A DNA stretch of 64,000 nt from Sulfitobacter sp. S223 (GTDB lineage: Bacteria > Pseudomonadota > Alphaproteobacteria > Rhodobacterales > Rhodobacteraceae): the NCBI RefSeq assembly GCF_025143825.1, contig NZ_CP083560.1, forward strand, positions 434,001 through 498,000, written 5' to 3'. Position 1 is the first letter of the stretch. Each line of letters opens with the position of its first letter. The position numbers and the translations under genes are program-made. Positions 25,904-35,241 of the stretch are shown piece by piece. The notes under the pieces were generated by a model, which saw nothing but the letters and a program-made list of their open reading frames with translations, ran no database searches and was not told where the DNA came from.

Positions 25904-26862
25904 ACCGCGAGCCCTCGATCACCCATATCGAGGTATTTCTCGCGACGATCCTTAATGAGCGCTTTGGGGTTTTTACCCTCAAGCGATTTGAGCATTTCTG
26001 AAATGGCGTCTGCCACAGCAGCAATCGCTGTCTTCGGGTCGCGATGCGCACCACCCTTTGGTTCGGGAATGATGCGGTCATTCACGCCCAGCTGCTTGAG
26101 ATCCTGTGCTGTGAGGCGAAGCGCTTCGGCTGCTTCACGCATCTTTTCCGCGTCCTTCCACAGGATAGACGCACAGCCTTCGGGTGAGATCACGGAATAG
26201 ACGGAATGTTCCAACATCGCGACACGGTTGGCCGTGGCAAACGCGACAGCGCCGCCTGATCCGCCTTCGCCGATGATAACGCTGACCAGCGGCACACCGA
26301 TTTCAAGGCACTTCTGGGTCGCACGCGCAATCGCTTCGGATTGACCGCGTTCTTCGGCCCCTTTGCCGGGATAGGCACCAGGGGTGTCTACCAGCGTGAT
26401 AACAGGCAGGCCAAAGCGGTGGGCCATCTCCATCAGGCGTACCGCTTTTCGATAGCCTTCGGGACGGGCCATGCCAAAGTTGCGTTCGATCCGCGACTTC
26501 GTATCGTTGCCTTTTTCATGGCCGATCACCATGACAGGTTTGTCTTTAAAGCGCGCAAGCCCGCCCATGACAGCGTGATCGTCGGCAAAATTCCGGTCAC
26601 CCGCCAAGGGCGTGTATTCGGTAAACAGCGCGTCGATGTAATCTTTGCAATGTGGACGATCAGGGTGGCGGGCCACCTGACATTTGCGCCAAGGCGACAG
26701 ATTCTTGTAGAGGTCGTCCAGCATTTTGACGGCCTTGGCGTCTAGCGCCTTGGCCTCATGTGTCACATCTGTTTCGGGATCGCGCCGCGCCATTGCGCGC
26801 AGCTCCTCCGCCTTGCCTTCGATTTCGGCAAGGGGTTTCTCAAAATCCAAATACTGGGTCAT
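25900..26862 (-). CDS. accA: Acetyl-CoA carboxylase carboxyltransferase subunit alpha
   Basis: A 320-residue AccA, which with AccD transfers carboxyl from carboxybiotin to acetyl-CoA to make malonyl-CoA for fatty acid synthesis. It starts [15 protein letters not shown] and has the family segments [25 protein letters not shown], the crotonase-like core [32 protein letters not shown] and [11 protein letters not shown]. The length is typical. GGAGG lies just before the ATG, and a longer upstream frame was rejected. It is cotranscribed with the overlapping phosphatase gene. Confidence 0.96.
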   Translation of the reverse strand: MTQYLDFEKPLAEIEGKAEELRAMARRDPETDVTHEAKALDAKAVKMLDDLYKNLSPWRKCQVARHPDRPHCKDYIDALFTEYTPLAGDRNFADDHAVMGGLARFKDKPVMVIGHEKGNDTKSRIERNFGMARPEGYRKAVRLMEMAHRFGLPVITLVDTPGAYPGKGAEERGQSEAIARATQKCLEIGVPLVSVIIGEGGSGGAVAFATANRVAMLEHSVYSVISPEGCASILWKDAEKMREAAEALRLTAQDLKQLGVNDRIIPEPKGGAHRDPKTAIAAVADAISEMLKSLEGKNPKALIKDRREKYLDMGDRGLAV

Positions 26863-26923
26863 CGCGGCCTCCGGACTGGTGTTGGCTGTATATGGCTGTG
26901 AATAGCGGCTTATGCAACGCTGC

Positions 26924-27517
26924 TCAAAGCCCAAGCAACGGATAGAGCGATGCAATCAGCAAAGCGGCCATTGTCCAGTTATAGGCCTGCAACCGGCGCG
27001 GGTTGGTGAGGATGCGTTGTAACTGCTGACCGGCTATCGTCCAGATCGTGACAGAAGGCAGGTTTACCACAGCGAACAAAAAGGCGGCTGCGGAAAGCCA
27101 AAGCAACGAGGTGTCGCCGACATAGACTGTGATCGCAGTCAACGCCATCGCCCAAGCCTTTGGATTGACCCACTGAAATCCTGCCGCCTGCAAAAACGTC
27201 ATAGGAGAGCCGACTGTTTCGGCTTTGCTGACAGGTGCCGCATTTGCGATTTTCCACGCTAGCCAGAGCATATAGACCACACTCGCTACCTTCAGCACAT
27301 CATAGATGAGCGGGAAGCGGTCAAATATCTGAACCAGCCCTGCGCCCACACAAAAAAGCATCACCATGAAACCGATCGAGATGCCAAGCATGTGGGGGAT
27401 CGTGCGCCAAAAGCCAAAGTTTGCGCCCGAGGCCATTAGCATCAGGTTGTTCGGCCCCGGCGTGGCAGAGCTGACAAAGGCGAATACGGCGAGCGCGGTC
27501 ACGGTTTCAAAGGTCAT
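26924..27517 (-). CDS. LysE/RhtB-family amino acid exporter
   Basis: A 197-residue membrane protein of the LysE superfamily with about six membrane segments. The family N-terminus is visible: [24 protein letters not shown], split here as [11 protein letters not shown] then [16 protein letters not shown]. Another hallmark is [16 protein letters not shown]. Such proteins export amino acids or homoserine lactones by proton exchange. The start [10 protein letters not shown] was preferred; an upstream in-frame ATG (27580) lacks the family pattern. No strong ribosome site is visible. The substrate is not predictable. Confidence 0.88.
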   Translation of the reverse strand: MTFETVTALAVFAFVSSATPGPNNLMLMASGANFGFWRTIPHMLGISIGFMVMLFCVGAGLVQIFDRFPLIYDVLKVASVVYMLWLAWKIANAAPVSKAETVGSPMTFLQAAGFQWVNPKAWAMALTAITVYVGDTSLLWLSAAAFLFAVVNLPSVTIWTIAGQQLQRILTNPRRLQAYNWTMAALLIASLYPLLGL

Positions 27518-27701
27518 GGCTGTAGCTGTGGGGCAAAACGCTAGGGATTGAAATCCGATTTTGCGACGGTTTGTTGCCACGTGGGAAACAATCTGTGGGC
27601 TTGCGTGGGAATTTAGGTGCTAACCGCAGTCGAAACACACTGTTTCCCCAAGGTTTGTTGTGTTCGGCAGTCTTGGGCGGACAAAATGTGGCGGCAGTGT
27701 G

Positions 27702-27851
27702 GTGAAAAAGGGGCTGAGTGTGGTTTTGGTGAATTATCTACTCGTAGCGATATTGGGTGCGATTGTTGCAACGGCGCTTTATGCCGCGAAATGGGATATG
27801 TCGCCTTCCGGTCAGGCCGCGCCGGTGCCATTTGCCACTGCCATAATCTGA
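27702..27851 (+). CDS. Small membrane protein (low confidence)
   Basis: A 49-codon frame starting GTG (or GTG one codon earlier) reads a basic start (KKGLSV) then a single membrane segment (VNYLLVAILGAIVATALYAA) and a short tail ending FATAII. It is followed by a strong terminator shared with the convergent mcl1 gene, which gives some support to transcription from the left. No family is recognised and the ribosome site is poor. Confidence 0.35.
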   Translation: MKKGLSVVLVNYLLVAILGAIVATALYAAKWDMSPSGQAAPVPFATAII

Positions 27852-27871
27852 CACTATCATACCTAAATGCG

Positions 27872-27898
27872 AAACGGCCCGCCAATGGCGGGCCGTTT
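27872..27898. terminator. Bidirectional terminator
   Basis: AAACGGCCCGCC and GGCGGGCCGTTT form a 12-base perfect stem with an AAT loop, with A and T flanks on the two sides. It sits between the small plus-strand frame and the 3' end of mcl1 on the minus strand, so it can stop transcription in either direction. Confidence 0.8.
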
Positions 27899-27916
27899 GC
27901 GTTTTGTTTGGCCAAT

Positions 27917-28873
27917 TCAGCCTGCGATCATCTCGGACTGGCGCACGATGACTTCTGCTTGTTTGATCGAAGCGATGTCAACGAGGCGGCCTTTGTAAAC
28001 TGTGGCGCCTTCGCCGTTTGCCTTCGCGGTTTCCATGGCTGCAAGAATTTCACGCGCTTCGGCCACAGCTTCCTCTGAGGGCGTGAATACTTCGTTGCTG
28101 AGGGCGATCTGTTTGGGGTGAATCGCCCATTTCCCGACCATGCCAAGCGTGGCAGAGCGGCGCGCCTGTGCGCGATAGCCTTCGTCGTCAGAGAAATCAC
28201 CGAAGGGGCCGTCTACGGGTAGAATGCCATGGGTCCGGCAGGCCGCGACGATGGCGGTTTGCGCCCAGTGCCATGGATCGGACCAGTATTTTGCACCCTC
28301 ATGCAGCATGTAATAATTTTCCTGCGTGCCACCGATGCCTGTCGTTTGCATGCCCATAGATGCTGCAAAGTCTGCGGCGCCAAGGCTCATCGCCTCTAGG
28401 CGGGGTGACGATGCCGCGATTTCTTCCACATGTGCAAGGCCCGCTGCGCTTTCGATGATGACCTCGAAGGCGATGCGTTTTTTGCGGCCTTTCGCGGCCT
28501 CGATTGCGCTGACCAGTGCGTCTACGGCATAGACGTCCGCTGCGCAGCCAACTTTGGGGATCATGATCTGGTCAAGACGCTCGGAGGCTTGCTCAAGCAG
28601 GTCCACCACATCGCGGTACCAGTAAGGTGTATCAAGGCTGTTGATCCGAACCGAAATTGTCTTGGTGCCCCAGTCGACCGAATTGATCGCTTCGATCACA
28701 TTGGCGCGCGCCATGTCTTTGTCATTGGGGCCAACGCTGTCTTCTAGGTCTAGGTTGATAACATCGGCATCAGAGGCGGCCATTTTAGCAAACAGCTTGG
28801 TGTTGGAGCCGGGGCCAAAAAGCTGGCAGCGGTTGGGGCGGGCAGGGGGTGTTGGCTGAAGGCGAAAGCTCAT
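27917..28873 (-). CDS. mcl1: L-malyl-CoA/beta-methylmalyl-CoA lyase
   Basis: A 318-residue HpcH/HpaI-family lyase. It would cleave L-malyl-CoA to acetyl-CoA and glyoxylate and beta-methylmalyl-CoA to propionyl-CoA and glyoxylate, steps of the ethylmalonyl-CoA pathway. It has MSFRLQPTPPARPNRCQLFGPG, INLDLEDSV with acidic metal ligands, FEVIIESAAGL with the Mg-binding Glu, SLGAADFAASMGMQ and GKWAIHPKQI. The length equals that of Rhodobacter Mcl1. The start was placed at the ATG with AAAGGATT upstream. A related citramalyl-CoA lyase is the main alternative. It diverges from dgcN. Confidence 0.88.
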   Translation of the reverse strand: MSFRLQPTPPARPNRCQLFGPGSNTKLFAKMAASDADVINLDLEDSVGPNDKDMARANVIEAINSVDWGTKTISVRINSLDTPYWYRDVVDLLEQASERLDQIMIPKVGCAADVYAVDALVSAIEAAKGRKKRIAFEVIIESAAGLAHVEEIAASSPRLEAMSLGAADFAASMGMQTTGIGGTQENYYMLHEGAKYWSDPWHWAQTAIVAACRTHGILPVDGPFGDFSDDEGYRAQARRSATLGMVGKWAIHPKQIALSNEVFTPSEEAVAEAREILAAMETAKANGEGATVYKGRLVDIASIKQAEVIVRQSEMIAG

Positions 28874-29119
28874 GAGGGTAATCCTTTCGAGACATAAAAT
28901 GTCGTATATTTGCTCGTGTTGGTTATAAAATTGCGCGCATGGTCGCAAGGAGATTTTTCGCAGTTGCAGCAATTGGTGACTGATCAAAAATTCCGCGACG
29001 ATGAGTCCAGTTGCGGGCGATTGCTGCGCCAGATCGAGCCAGATGGCAGATAGGCAATTGAATTGCGTCAGCTTTTCCTCAAGCTGCGCCAAAGTCATTC
29101 ACTGTCGGAGATTCGGACC

Positions 29120-30121
29120 ATGATCCAAACACCTTACCTGCTGTTTCTGGGCGACGCGCCGGATCAACTTGCCGCGAAAGTGGCGCAAGGAATCAAGGAT
29201 TGGAGACCTGACAACGCAGTGGGCCAGTTCCGCATGGATGGCTGTAAGGCTGATGTCGGACTGGAAGATATGACACTGGCTCAGGCGCAAGCAGCTGGTG
29301 CAAAAACGCTGGTAATCGGCGTGGCAAACCGTGGTGGCTTTATTTCGAAAGCATGGAAAGCTGTGCTGATCGAAGCGCTGGCCATGGGCTATGATCTGGC
29401 GTCGGGTTTGCACAATCTGCTGAGCGAGGAAGAAGATCTGGTGGCAGCAGCGCAAGAGCATGGTCGTACATTACACGACGTGCGCATTCCGACCGTTGAA
29501 TATCCAATTGCCAGCGGTGTAAAGCGCAGCGGCAAGCGGGTGCTGGCTGTTGGTACTGATTGCTCAGTGGGGAAAATGTACACGGCTCTGGCGCTGGACA
29601 ACGCGATGCGTGAACGCGGTATGAAAAGTACTTTCCGCGCAACAGGGCAGACCGGAATTTTGATCACTGGAGACGGCGTGCCGCTGGATGCAGTTGTCGC
29701 CGATTTCATGGCTGGATCGATTGAATATCTGACCCCAGATAATGATTCAGACCATTGGGATGTGATCGAAGGGCAAGGAAGCCTTTTTCACGTCAGCTAC
29801 TCCGGTGTGACACTGGCGCTGATCCACGGGGGACAGCCAGATGCCTTGATTATCTGCCACGAACCGACCCGGGCGCACATGCGGGGCTTACCCGACTATC
29901 AAGTGCCAGAGATGGCCGCGATCCGCGACGTGGCGCTCACGCTGGCGCGTGTTGCTAATCCCTCGTGCGAGGTGATCGGTGTGTCGATCAACACCCAGCA
30001 TATGACCGAAGCAGAAGCCCGCGCCTATCTTACGAAGGTGGAAGAGGAAATGGGCCTGCCAGCAGTAGATCCATTCCGGCATGGGGCTGAACGTTTGGCA
30101 GAAGCACTGGAAGCTATGTAA
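29120..30121 (+). CDS. dgcN: D-glutamate N-acetyltransferase DgcN-like (DUF1611)
   Basis: A 333-residue DUF1611 protein. It matches DgcN, which acetylates D-glutamate to N-acetyl-D-glutamate in marine bacteria. Visible parts are the N-terminal MIQTPYLLFLGDAPDQLAAK, a P-loop-like GTDCSVGKMYTALAL at about 155-170, TGQTGILITGDGVPLDAVVADF, EGQGSLFHVSYSGVTLALIHG and CHEPTRAHMRG. The ATG at 29120 has CGGAG upstream; the earlier GTG-type frame was rejected. The next two genes, dgcA and a D-amino acid transaminase, support the role. Function by family and context, not by direct evidence. Confidence 0.85.
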   Translation: MIQTPYLLFLGDAPDQLAAKVAQGIKDWRPDNAVGQFRMDGCKADVGLEDMTLAQAQAAGAKTLVIGVANRGGFISKAWKAVLIEALAMGYDLASGLHNLLSEEEDLVAAAQEHGRTLHDVRIPTVEYPIASGVKRSGKRVLAVGTDCSVGKMYTALALDNAMRERGMKSTFRATGQTGILITGDGVPLDAVVADFMAGSIEYLTPDNDSDHWDVIEGQGSLFHVSYSGVTLALIHGGQPDALIICHEPTRAHMRGLPDYQVPEMAAIRDVALTLARVANPSCEVIGVSINTQHMTEAEARAYLTKVEEEMGLPAVDPFRHGAERLAEALEAM

Positions 30122-30223
30122 TATCTTCCGCTTGAAATGGCGGGCAAGATGTTATGTCCGGAAACGAAAGACCAGTGACACAACCTGAATTTAGGTGGTG
30201 TCCGGGGTGAAGGGGAATTACGC

Positions 30224-31192
30224 ATGATGCAGATCGAAGTAACCGCGGATGTATTCCGTTTGGCACAGGTGTTCACGATCTCCCGCGGCTCTCGGACAGA
30301 GGCCAAAGTGCTGACAGTCAGGATCACCGACGGGGATGCAGTCGGTATGGGGGAATGCGTTCCCTATGCCCGCTATGGCGAAACGCTAGAAAGCGTGACG
30401 GCACAGATAAAAGGTTTGCCTGGCAGGCTGACCCGTGAGGTATTGTATGAACTGCTGCCTGCAGGGGCGGCACGCAATGCGGTGGATTGTGCGCTCTGGG
30501 ATCTGGAGGCGAAACAGACTGGAACACCCGTCTGGGAGCTGGCGGGGCTGGCGACACCAAAACCCGAAATCACGGCCTATACCTTGTCGCTGGACACCCC
30601 TGAACAGATGCGCGAGCAGGCGGCCAAGAATGCTTTTCGACCGCTGTTGAAAATCAAGCTTGGTACGCCGGATGACATGCCAAGGCTGGAAGCAGTGCGT
30701 GCTGGCGCCCCTGAAAGCACCATCATCGTGGATGCAAATGAGGGATGGTCCGCCGAGGTCTATGCAGATCTCGCGCCACATCTTGTGCGCCTTGGCGTGG
30801 CATTGGTTGAGCAGCCTTTACCGGCGGGAGAGGACGATGCGCTGATCGGTATGGATCGCCCGGTGCCTGTTTGTGCTGACGAAAGCTGTCATGACAGGGC
30901 AAGTCTGCCTGCGCTTAAGGGAAAATACGATGTTGTGAACATCAAGCTCGATAAAACGGGGGGCCTCACAGAGGCGCTTGCGCTGCGCGACGCGGCGCTT
31001 GCAGAAGGCTTTGACGTCATGGTGGGTTGCATGGTTGGCTCATCTCTGGCCATGGCCCCAGCGGTACTGGTGGCGCAAGGCGCGAAGATTGTGGACCTTG
31101 ACGGCCCGCTTTTGTTGGCCGAAGACCGCATGGCAGCTTTGACATTTGACAGCGCGGGGGTGCATCCGCCCGTGCGCGCGCTTTGGGGATAG
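30224..31192 (+). CDS. dgcA: N-acetyl-D-glutamate racemase/epimerase DgcA-like (enolase superfamily)
   Basis: A 322-residue enolase-superfamily enzyme of the dipeptide-epimerase group. Metal ligands and acid/base residues are visible: KIKL (Lys143, Lys145), VDANEGW (Asp170, Asn172), VEQPLP (Glu196), CADESC (Asp219) and the NIKLDKTGG lysines near 241-244. The DgcA subgroup converts N-acetyl-D-glutamate to N-acetyl-L-glutamate. Adjacent dgcN points to this over L-Ala-D/L-Glu epimerase of cell-wall recycling. AAGGGG precedes ATGATG. The gap to dgcN is about 100 bases and to the transaminase 5 bases. Confidence 0.85.
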   Translation: MMQIEVTADVFRLAQVFTISRGSRTEAKVLTVRITDGDAVGMGECVPYARYGETLESVTAQIKGLPGRLTREVLYELLPAGAARNAVDCALWDLEAKQTGTPVWELAGLATPKPEITAYTLSLDTPEQMREQAAKNAFRPLLKIKLGTPDDMPRLEAVRAGAPESTIIVDANEGWSAEVYADLAPHLVRLGVALVEQPLPAGEDDALIGMDRPVPVCADESCHDRASLPALKGKYDVVNIKLDKTGGLTEALALRDAALAEGFDVMVGCMVGSSLAMAPAVLVAQGAKIVDLDGPLLLAEDRMAALTFDSAGVHPPVRALWG

Positions 31193-31197
31193 ACGAC

Positions 31198-32058
31198 ATG
31201 CGGACAGTTTACGTGAACGGCCAATACGTGCCTGAAAATGAAGCCACGATTTCGATCTTCGATCGGGGGTTTCTCATGGCGGATGGCGTCTATGAGGTAA
31301 CATCCGTTCTGGACGGCAAGTTGGTTGATTTTGATGGGCATGCCGTACGGCTTGAACGGTCTTTGGGGGAGCTGGATATGCGCAACCCGATCACCAAAGA
31401 CGATTTGCTTGAGGTGCACCGCGAATTGATCCGCGCCAATGACATCGAAGAAGGTCTGATTTATTTGCAGATCACCCGCGGCTCTGACGGTGATCGCGAT
31501 TTTGCTTTCCCTGATCCTGAAACTACTGTTCCGACGATTGTGCTGTTTACGCAGAGCAAGCCCGGTTTGGCTGATAACCCGGCCGCCAAGAAGGGCGCGA
31601 AGATCATCTCCATCGAAGATATCCGCTGGGGCCGCCGCGACATCAAAACTGTACAGCTTCTGTACCCGTCGATGGGCAAGATGATGGCGAAGAAGGCCGG
31701 GTGCGATGATGCATGGATGGTTGAAGATGGCAACGTTACCGAGGGGACCTCGAACAACGCTTACATCGTCAAAGACAACAAGATCATCACACGGCAATTG
31801 AGCAATGACATCTTGCACGGGATCACCCGTGCGGCCGTTCTGCGTTTCGCGCGCGAAGCACAAATGGCAGTCGAAGAACGTCTGTTCACAATCGAAGAGG
31901 CACAGCAAGCGGATGAGGCCTTCACCACTTCTGCCAGCGCCTTTGTGATGCCCGTTGTTGAGATTGATGGCGTAGCGCTGGGCGACGGCACCCCGGGCAA
32001 AGTCGCGCTAAGGCTGCGTGAGATTTACATTGAAGAGATGCGCAAAGCGGCTGTTTGA
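31198..32058 (+). CDS. dat: D-amino-acid transaminase (PLP class IV)
   Basis: A 286-residue class IV PLP aminotransferase. It starts MRTVYVNGQYVPENEATISIFDRGFL; the catalytic Lys is Lys150 in DIKTVQLL, and NVTEGTSNNAY provides the Glu and phosphate-cup residues. It would transfer the amino group of D-alanine and other D-amino acids to 2-oxoglutarate, forming D-glutamate. The TAG stop of dgcA lies 5 bases before the ATG, so the genes are in one operon. Branched-chain or 4-amino-4-deoxychorismate enzymes share the fold, but context favours D-amino acids. Confidence 0.88.
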   Translation: MRTVYVNGQYVPENEATISIFDRGFLMADGVYEVTSVLDGKLVDFDGHAVRLERSLGELDMRNPITKDDLLEVHRELIRANDIEEGLIYLQITRGSDGDRDFAFPDPETTVPTIVLFTQSKPGLADNPAAKKGAKIISIEDIRWGRRDIKTVQLLYPSMGKMMAKKAGCDDAWMVEDGNVTEGTSNNAYIVKDNKIITRQLSNDILHGITRAAVLRFAREAQMAVEERLFTIEEAQQADEAFTTSASAFVMPVVEIDGVALGDGTPGKVALRLREIYIEEMRKAAV

Positions 32059-32073
32059 CCGATACGGATAGTT

Positions 32074-32105
32074 CATCCCCCTAAGCATTCTGGCCCGGGG
32101 GGATG
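32074..32105. terminator. Hairpin between dat and RTX gene
   Basis: CATCCCCC pairs with GGGGGATG across a 16-base loop that itself can pair (GGCC), followed by GCGTTTTGCC. It sits between two convergent genes and probably terminates at least the dgc operon. Confidence 0.55.
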
Positions 32106-32119
32106 GCGTTTTGCCGACC

Positions 32120-33046
32120 TTACGCAAACCCTGCGCGTTGAAGTTCTTCAGCATCAAATACGCTGACGTCAACGTTCGCAGCGTCCGCACTGCTTAGCCC
32201 ATTCAGCACAGCCACTTCGTCCCCACGCCAGAACGCGCGTAGCGCATTCGCAGAAGCATCGTATCGCAGTTCTATTTCCTCGGTTGATTGGTCCGCTTCG
32301 GGAACGAATGCAACCAGAGTGTCTTCATCGGTGTTGAAGTCGGTGATTATCACAGCGTCTGTATCGAAATTTGCAGGGTCGACTACCGCAAATACGTCTT
32401 CGCCGGATCCGCCAGTTAGAAGGTCACCATCGTCGGCAAAAATGACGTCTGCACCTGAACCGCCGTCAACCGTATCGGGAGCATCTGGAGTGTTACCGGA
32501 GCCGAACGTAGCAATTAGATCATCACCGCCGTCACCAAAAATGGTGTTGCTGCCATGCAAATCAACGATAGCGTCATCGCCTGCTCCACCGCGAACGAAA
32601 TCATTCCCGCGATCATCGGTGTCACCAAACGAAGGCGTTGCGGACGTCTCATCAATTTCGGGTGAATAGATATCGTTCCCATCACCCAAGAATACGCGGT
32701 CGTCACCGCTGCCACCTGTTGCAGAGTCATCTCCGCTTCCGGCGAAAATTGTGTCGTTGCCTGTGCCGCCGTCCAAGGTGTCAGCGCCGCCTCTTCCCTG
32801 AAGGAAATCACTGCCGGCCCCGCCATTTATTTCGCTGGCTTCGTCCGTGTCGTCCACGCGGTCGTTTGCACCTGTGCCGTCGAAGGTGTTCTGTCCGGCT
32901 TCAAGGATTGTTGTGATGGTCTCTCCGGTCGCTAGATCATCGGCTGTGTCCCCGTCTGGTGTGTCGACGGCATCGCTATCATCATCGTTAGAGTCGATAA
33001 TCAGTGCGAACCCCAGAAGCGCAGGGATGAGTAGCAGTGCGAGCAT
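32120..33046 (-). CDS. RTX-repeat calcium-binding protein with N-terminal membrane anchor
   Basis: A 308-residue acidic protein. An N-terminal hydrophobic segment (MLALLLIPALLGFALII) is followed by an Asp-rich linker, then about seven GGxGxDxLxGGxGND-like nonapeptide blocks (for example GGAGSDFLQG, GGTGNDTIFAG, GGSGDDRVF, GGAGDDAIV, GDGGDDLIA, GGSGADVI, GGSGEDVF; about 70-240) and a C-terminal beta-rich part with DFNTDEDTLVAF. It should fold as a Ca2+ beta-roll. The N-terminal segment is unusual for type I secreted RTX proteins, where the signal is C-terminal; it may be membrane-tethered or exported by Sec. Confidence 0.85.
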   Translation of the reverse strand: MLALLLIPALLGFALIIDSNDDDSDAVDTPDGDTADDLATGETITTILEAGQNTFDGTGANDRVDDTDEASEINGGAGSDFLQGRGGADTLDGGTGNDTIFAGSGDDSATGGSGDDRVFLGDGNDIYSPEIDETSATPSFGDTDDRGNDFVRGGAGDDAIVDLHGSNTIFGDGGDDLIATFGSGNTPDAPDTVDGGSGADVIFADDGDLLTGGSGEDVFAVVDPANFDTDAVIITDFNTDEDTLVAFVPEADQSTEEIELRYDASANALRAFWRGDEVAVLNGLSSADAANVDVSVFDAEELQRAGFA

Positions 33047-33253
33047 TTTAATTACCTTGGATCTGAAATGTATGAAGAAAGTTATTCGAAGATATTATTC
33101 AAACAGGGCAGAAATTTGACGATACTTTGAAACCTGCACCGTGCGTGCGGGGCCACGCGCGTATTGCTTTAGAATGGCAGAATTGGCGGGCGCAGAAAGT
33201 GTTCCGAAGAAAACTCCGTTAAAGATTTTGCGCCCGCGCATTGAAATTCGGGA

Positions 33254-33571
33254 CTATTCTTTGCCGACGTTTTCGGCAAACGCTGTCTTGAAAGCTTCTT
33301 GCTTCTCTCCGGAGGCATCCGTTTGATAGTTGGCCTTCCATTCGTCCATGGTCATCCCGTAGAACAGCTCTCGCGCTTCCATTTTCCCGATCTCGATGCC
33401 CCGTTCTGCGGCGGCTTCCTGATACCAACGAGACAGGCAATTGCGGCAAAAGCCGGTCAGGTTCATCATATCGATGTTTTGCACATCGGTCCGGTCCTTC
33501 ATCAGATGCTGCTGCAGGCGACGGAAGGCTGCAGCTTGCAATTCGATCTCTTGTTGGCTGTATTCGGTCAT
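33254..33571 (-). CDS. DUF1244-family protein
   Basis: A 105-residue protein matching the alphaproteobacterial DUF1244 family. It starts MTEYSQQEIELQAAAFRRLQQHL, contains the conserved core NLTGFCRNCLSRWYQEAA with two cysteines, and ends with a charged tail (FKTAFAENVGKE). It is soluble and all-helical in expectation. The ATG was chosen because AGGAG lies upstream; an earlier frame was rejected. It is probably monocistronic, and the function is unknown. Confidence 0.88.
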   Translation of the reverse strand: MTEYSQQEIELQAAAFRRLQQHLMKDRTDVQNIDMMNLTGFCRNCLSRWYQEAAAERGIEIGKMEARELFYGMTMDEWKANYQTDASGEKQEAFKTAFAENVGKE

Positions 33572-33766
33572 GATCGCTCCTGTGTCTATCAAGGATAAAT
33601 GCGCATACAGATCGTGCGGGTCAAGTTTCACGGGCCGAGCATTGTCATCAGATTGTAATCATGATCGGTTTGAAGGAGGGCGTAATGCATGCAAGACTGG
33701 AATGTGAACGCTAACATCTGTTAAGGCTGCTGTGAGCGCATAGTTTGAAGTTAAAGGAAGACCGGA

Positions 33767-35212
33767 ATGAGACGTCAACGGAACGTAAAGATCGTAGCAA
33801 CGCTAGGACCGGCTTCGGAGACGCCTGAGATGATCTCGGCATTGCACAAGAAAGGTGCCGATGTTTTCCGGCTTAATATGAGCCACGGCAGTCACGAAGA
33901 AATCCGCGCCAAGCACGCGATGATCCGTGCCGTCGAAGAGGATCTGGGTTCAACGATTGGTATTCTGGCTGACTTACAGGGACCAAAGCTGCGTGTGGGT
34001 GTCTTCGCGAACGGTAGCGAAGACCTGACGGAAGGGGCCACTTTCCGGTTGGATCTGGATGAAGCAGAAGGCACGGCTTTGCGCGTTTGCCTGCCGCACC
34101 CCGAGATTTTTGCGGCGCTGGAGGAAGGCGCCGCCTTGTTGGTCAATGATGGTAAAATCCGGCTGAAGGTCAAATCCTGTGGTGCGGATTTCGCAGAATG
34201 CGAAGTTGTAACAGGCGGCGTTATCTCTAACCGCAAGGGCGTGAACGTTCCCGACGTAGTGCTGCCGCTTGCGGCGCTGAGTGATAAGGATCGCGCTGAT
34301 CTGGAGTTCGTCTGCGCCTTGGGTGTTGATTGGCTGGCTCTCAGCTTTGTGCAGCGACCCGAAGACGTTGCAGAAGCGCGTGAGCTTGCCAAGGGACGCG
34401 CCTCGATCTTGTCCAAGATTGAAAAGCCGTCAGCGGTTGACCGGTTCGATGATATTTTGGCCGTCAGTGATGGCATTATGGTGGCGCGCGGCGATCTGGG
34501 TGTAGAACTGCCAGTGTCAGCGGTGCCGCCAATCCAGAAGCGGTTGGTGCGCCGGTGCCGATCTGTCGGAAAGCCGGTGATCGTCGCAACCCAAATGCTG
34601 GAAAGCATGATCGAAAGCCCGATGCCTACTCGTGCCGAGGTTTCGGATGTTGCTACGGCCATTTATGAGGGTGCCGATGCGGTGATGCTCTCAGCGGAAT
34701 CCGCTGCGGGCAGCTATCCTCTGGAGGCGGTCGGCACGATGGATGATGTCGCCCAAGAGGTGGAGCGTGATCCCACCTATACGCAAATCATTGAAGCCAG
34801 CCGTACCGCTTCGCGTTCGGGGATTGCGGATGCAATGGTCGCCGCCGCCCGCGAGATCGCCGAGACTACGGATGTAAAGGCCATCTGTTGCTTTACGCAT
34901 TCTGGTACAACTGCCCTGCTGACCGCACGTGAGCGGCCGCGCGTACCCATCATTGCGCTGACACCGCTCAAACGCACTGCCCGGCGACTGGCGCTCAGCT
35001 GGGGCGTGAACTGCGTGCTTACGGATGAACTGGACCGTTTCAAGATGGCAGTGGTAAGTGCGGCCCGCGCGGCGTTGCAGGAAGGCTTCGCTGTTGAGAC
35101 CGACTTTGTTGTTGTGACGGCGGGTGTGCCGTTCAACGTACCCGGCACAACCAATATTCTTCGCGTAGCCCCTTGCGATGAAAGTTTGATTTTCGCATCT
35201 GATCCGGAGTAG
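33767..35212 (+). CDS. pyk: Pyruvate kinase
   Basis: A 481-residue pyruvate kinase converting phosphoenolpyruvate and ADP to pyruvate and ATP, the last step of glycolysis. It has the N-terminal KIVATLGPAS, FRLNMSHGS, LADLQGPKLRV, NDGKIRLKVKS in the B domain, LSKIEKPSAV with the catalytic Lys and Mg ligand Glu, MVARGDLGVE, and VATQMLESMIESPMPTRAEVSD split as ATQMLESM and PTRAEVSDVA. The C-terminal domain is present in full. AAAGGAAG precedes the ATG. It is followed 29 bases later by a small membrane protein gene. Confidence 0.97.
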   Translation: MRRQRNVKIVATLGPASETPEMISALHKKGADVFRLNMSHGSHEEIRAKHAMIRAVEEDLGSTIGILADLQGPKLRVGVFANGSEDLTEGATFRLDLDEAEGTALRVCLPHPEIFAALEEGAALLVNDGKIRLKVKSCGADFAECEVVTGGVISNRKGVNVPDVVLPLAALSDKDRADLEFVCALGVDWLALSFVQRPEDVAEARELAKGRASILSKIEKPSAVDRFDDILAVSDGIMVARGDLGVELPVSAVPPIQKRLVRRCRSVGKPVIVATQMLESMIESPMPTRAEVSDVATAIYEGADAVMLSAESAAGSYPLEAVGTMDDVAQEVERDPTYTQIIEASRTASRSGIADAMVAAAREIAETTDVKAICCFTHSGTTALLTARERPRVPIIALTPLKRTARRLALSWGVNCVLTDELDRFKMAVVSAARAALQEGFAVETDFVVVTAGVPFNVPGTTNILRVAPCDESLIFASDPE

Positions 35213-35241
35213 CCTTCCTCAAGTTTCTTGGAGGTGGTGCT

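Noticed and set aside
28975..28996. Possible Fnr box near TTGGTGACTGATCAA upstream of dgcN
   Set aside because: Spacing between half sites is 5 rather than 4 and the left half is poor.
30889..31908. 339-codon minus-strand frame over dgcA-dat
   Set aside because: Shadow of two strong plus-strand enzyme genes.
32400..32850. Short direct repeats as a possible CRISPR or tandem repeat array
   Set aside because: They encode RTX nonapeptides of the minus-strand protein; no regular spacers.
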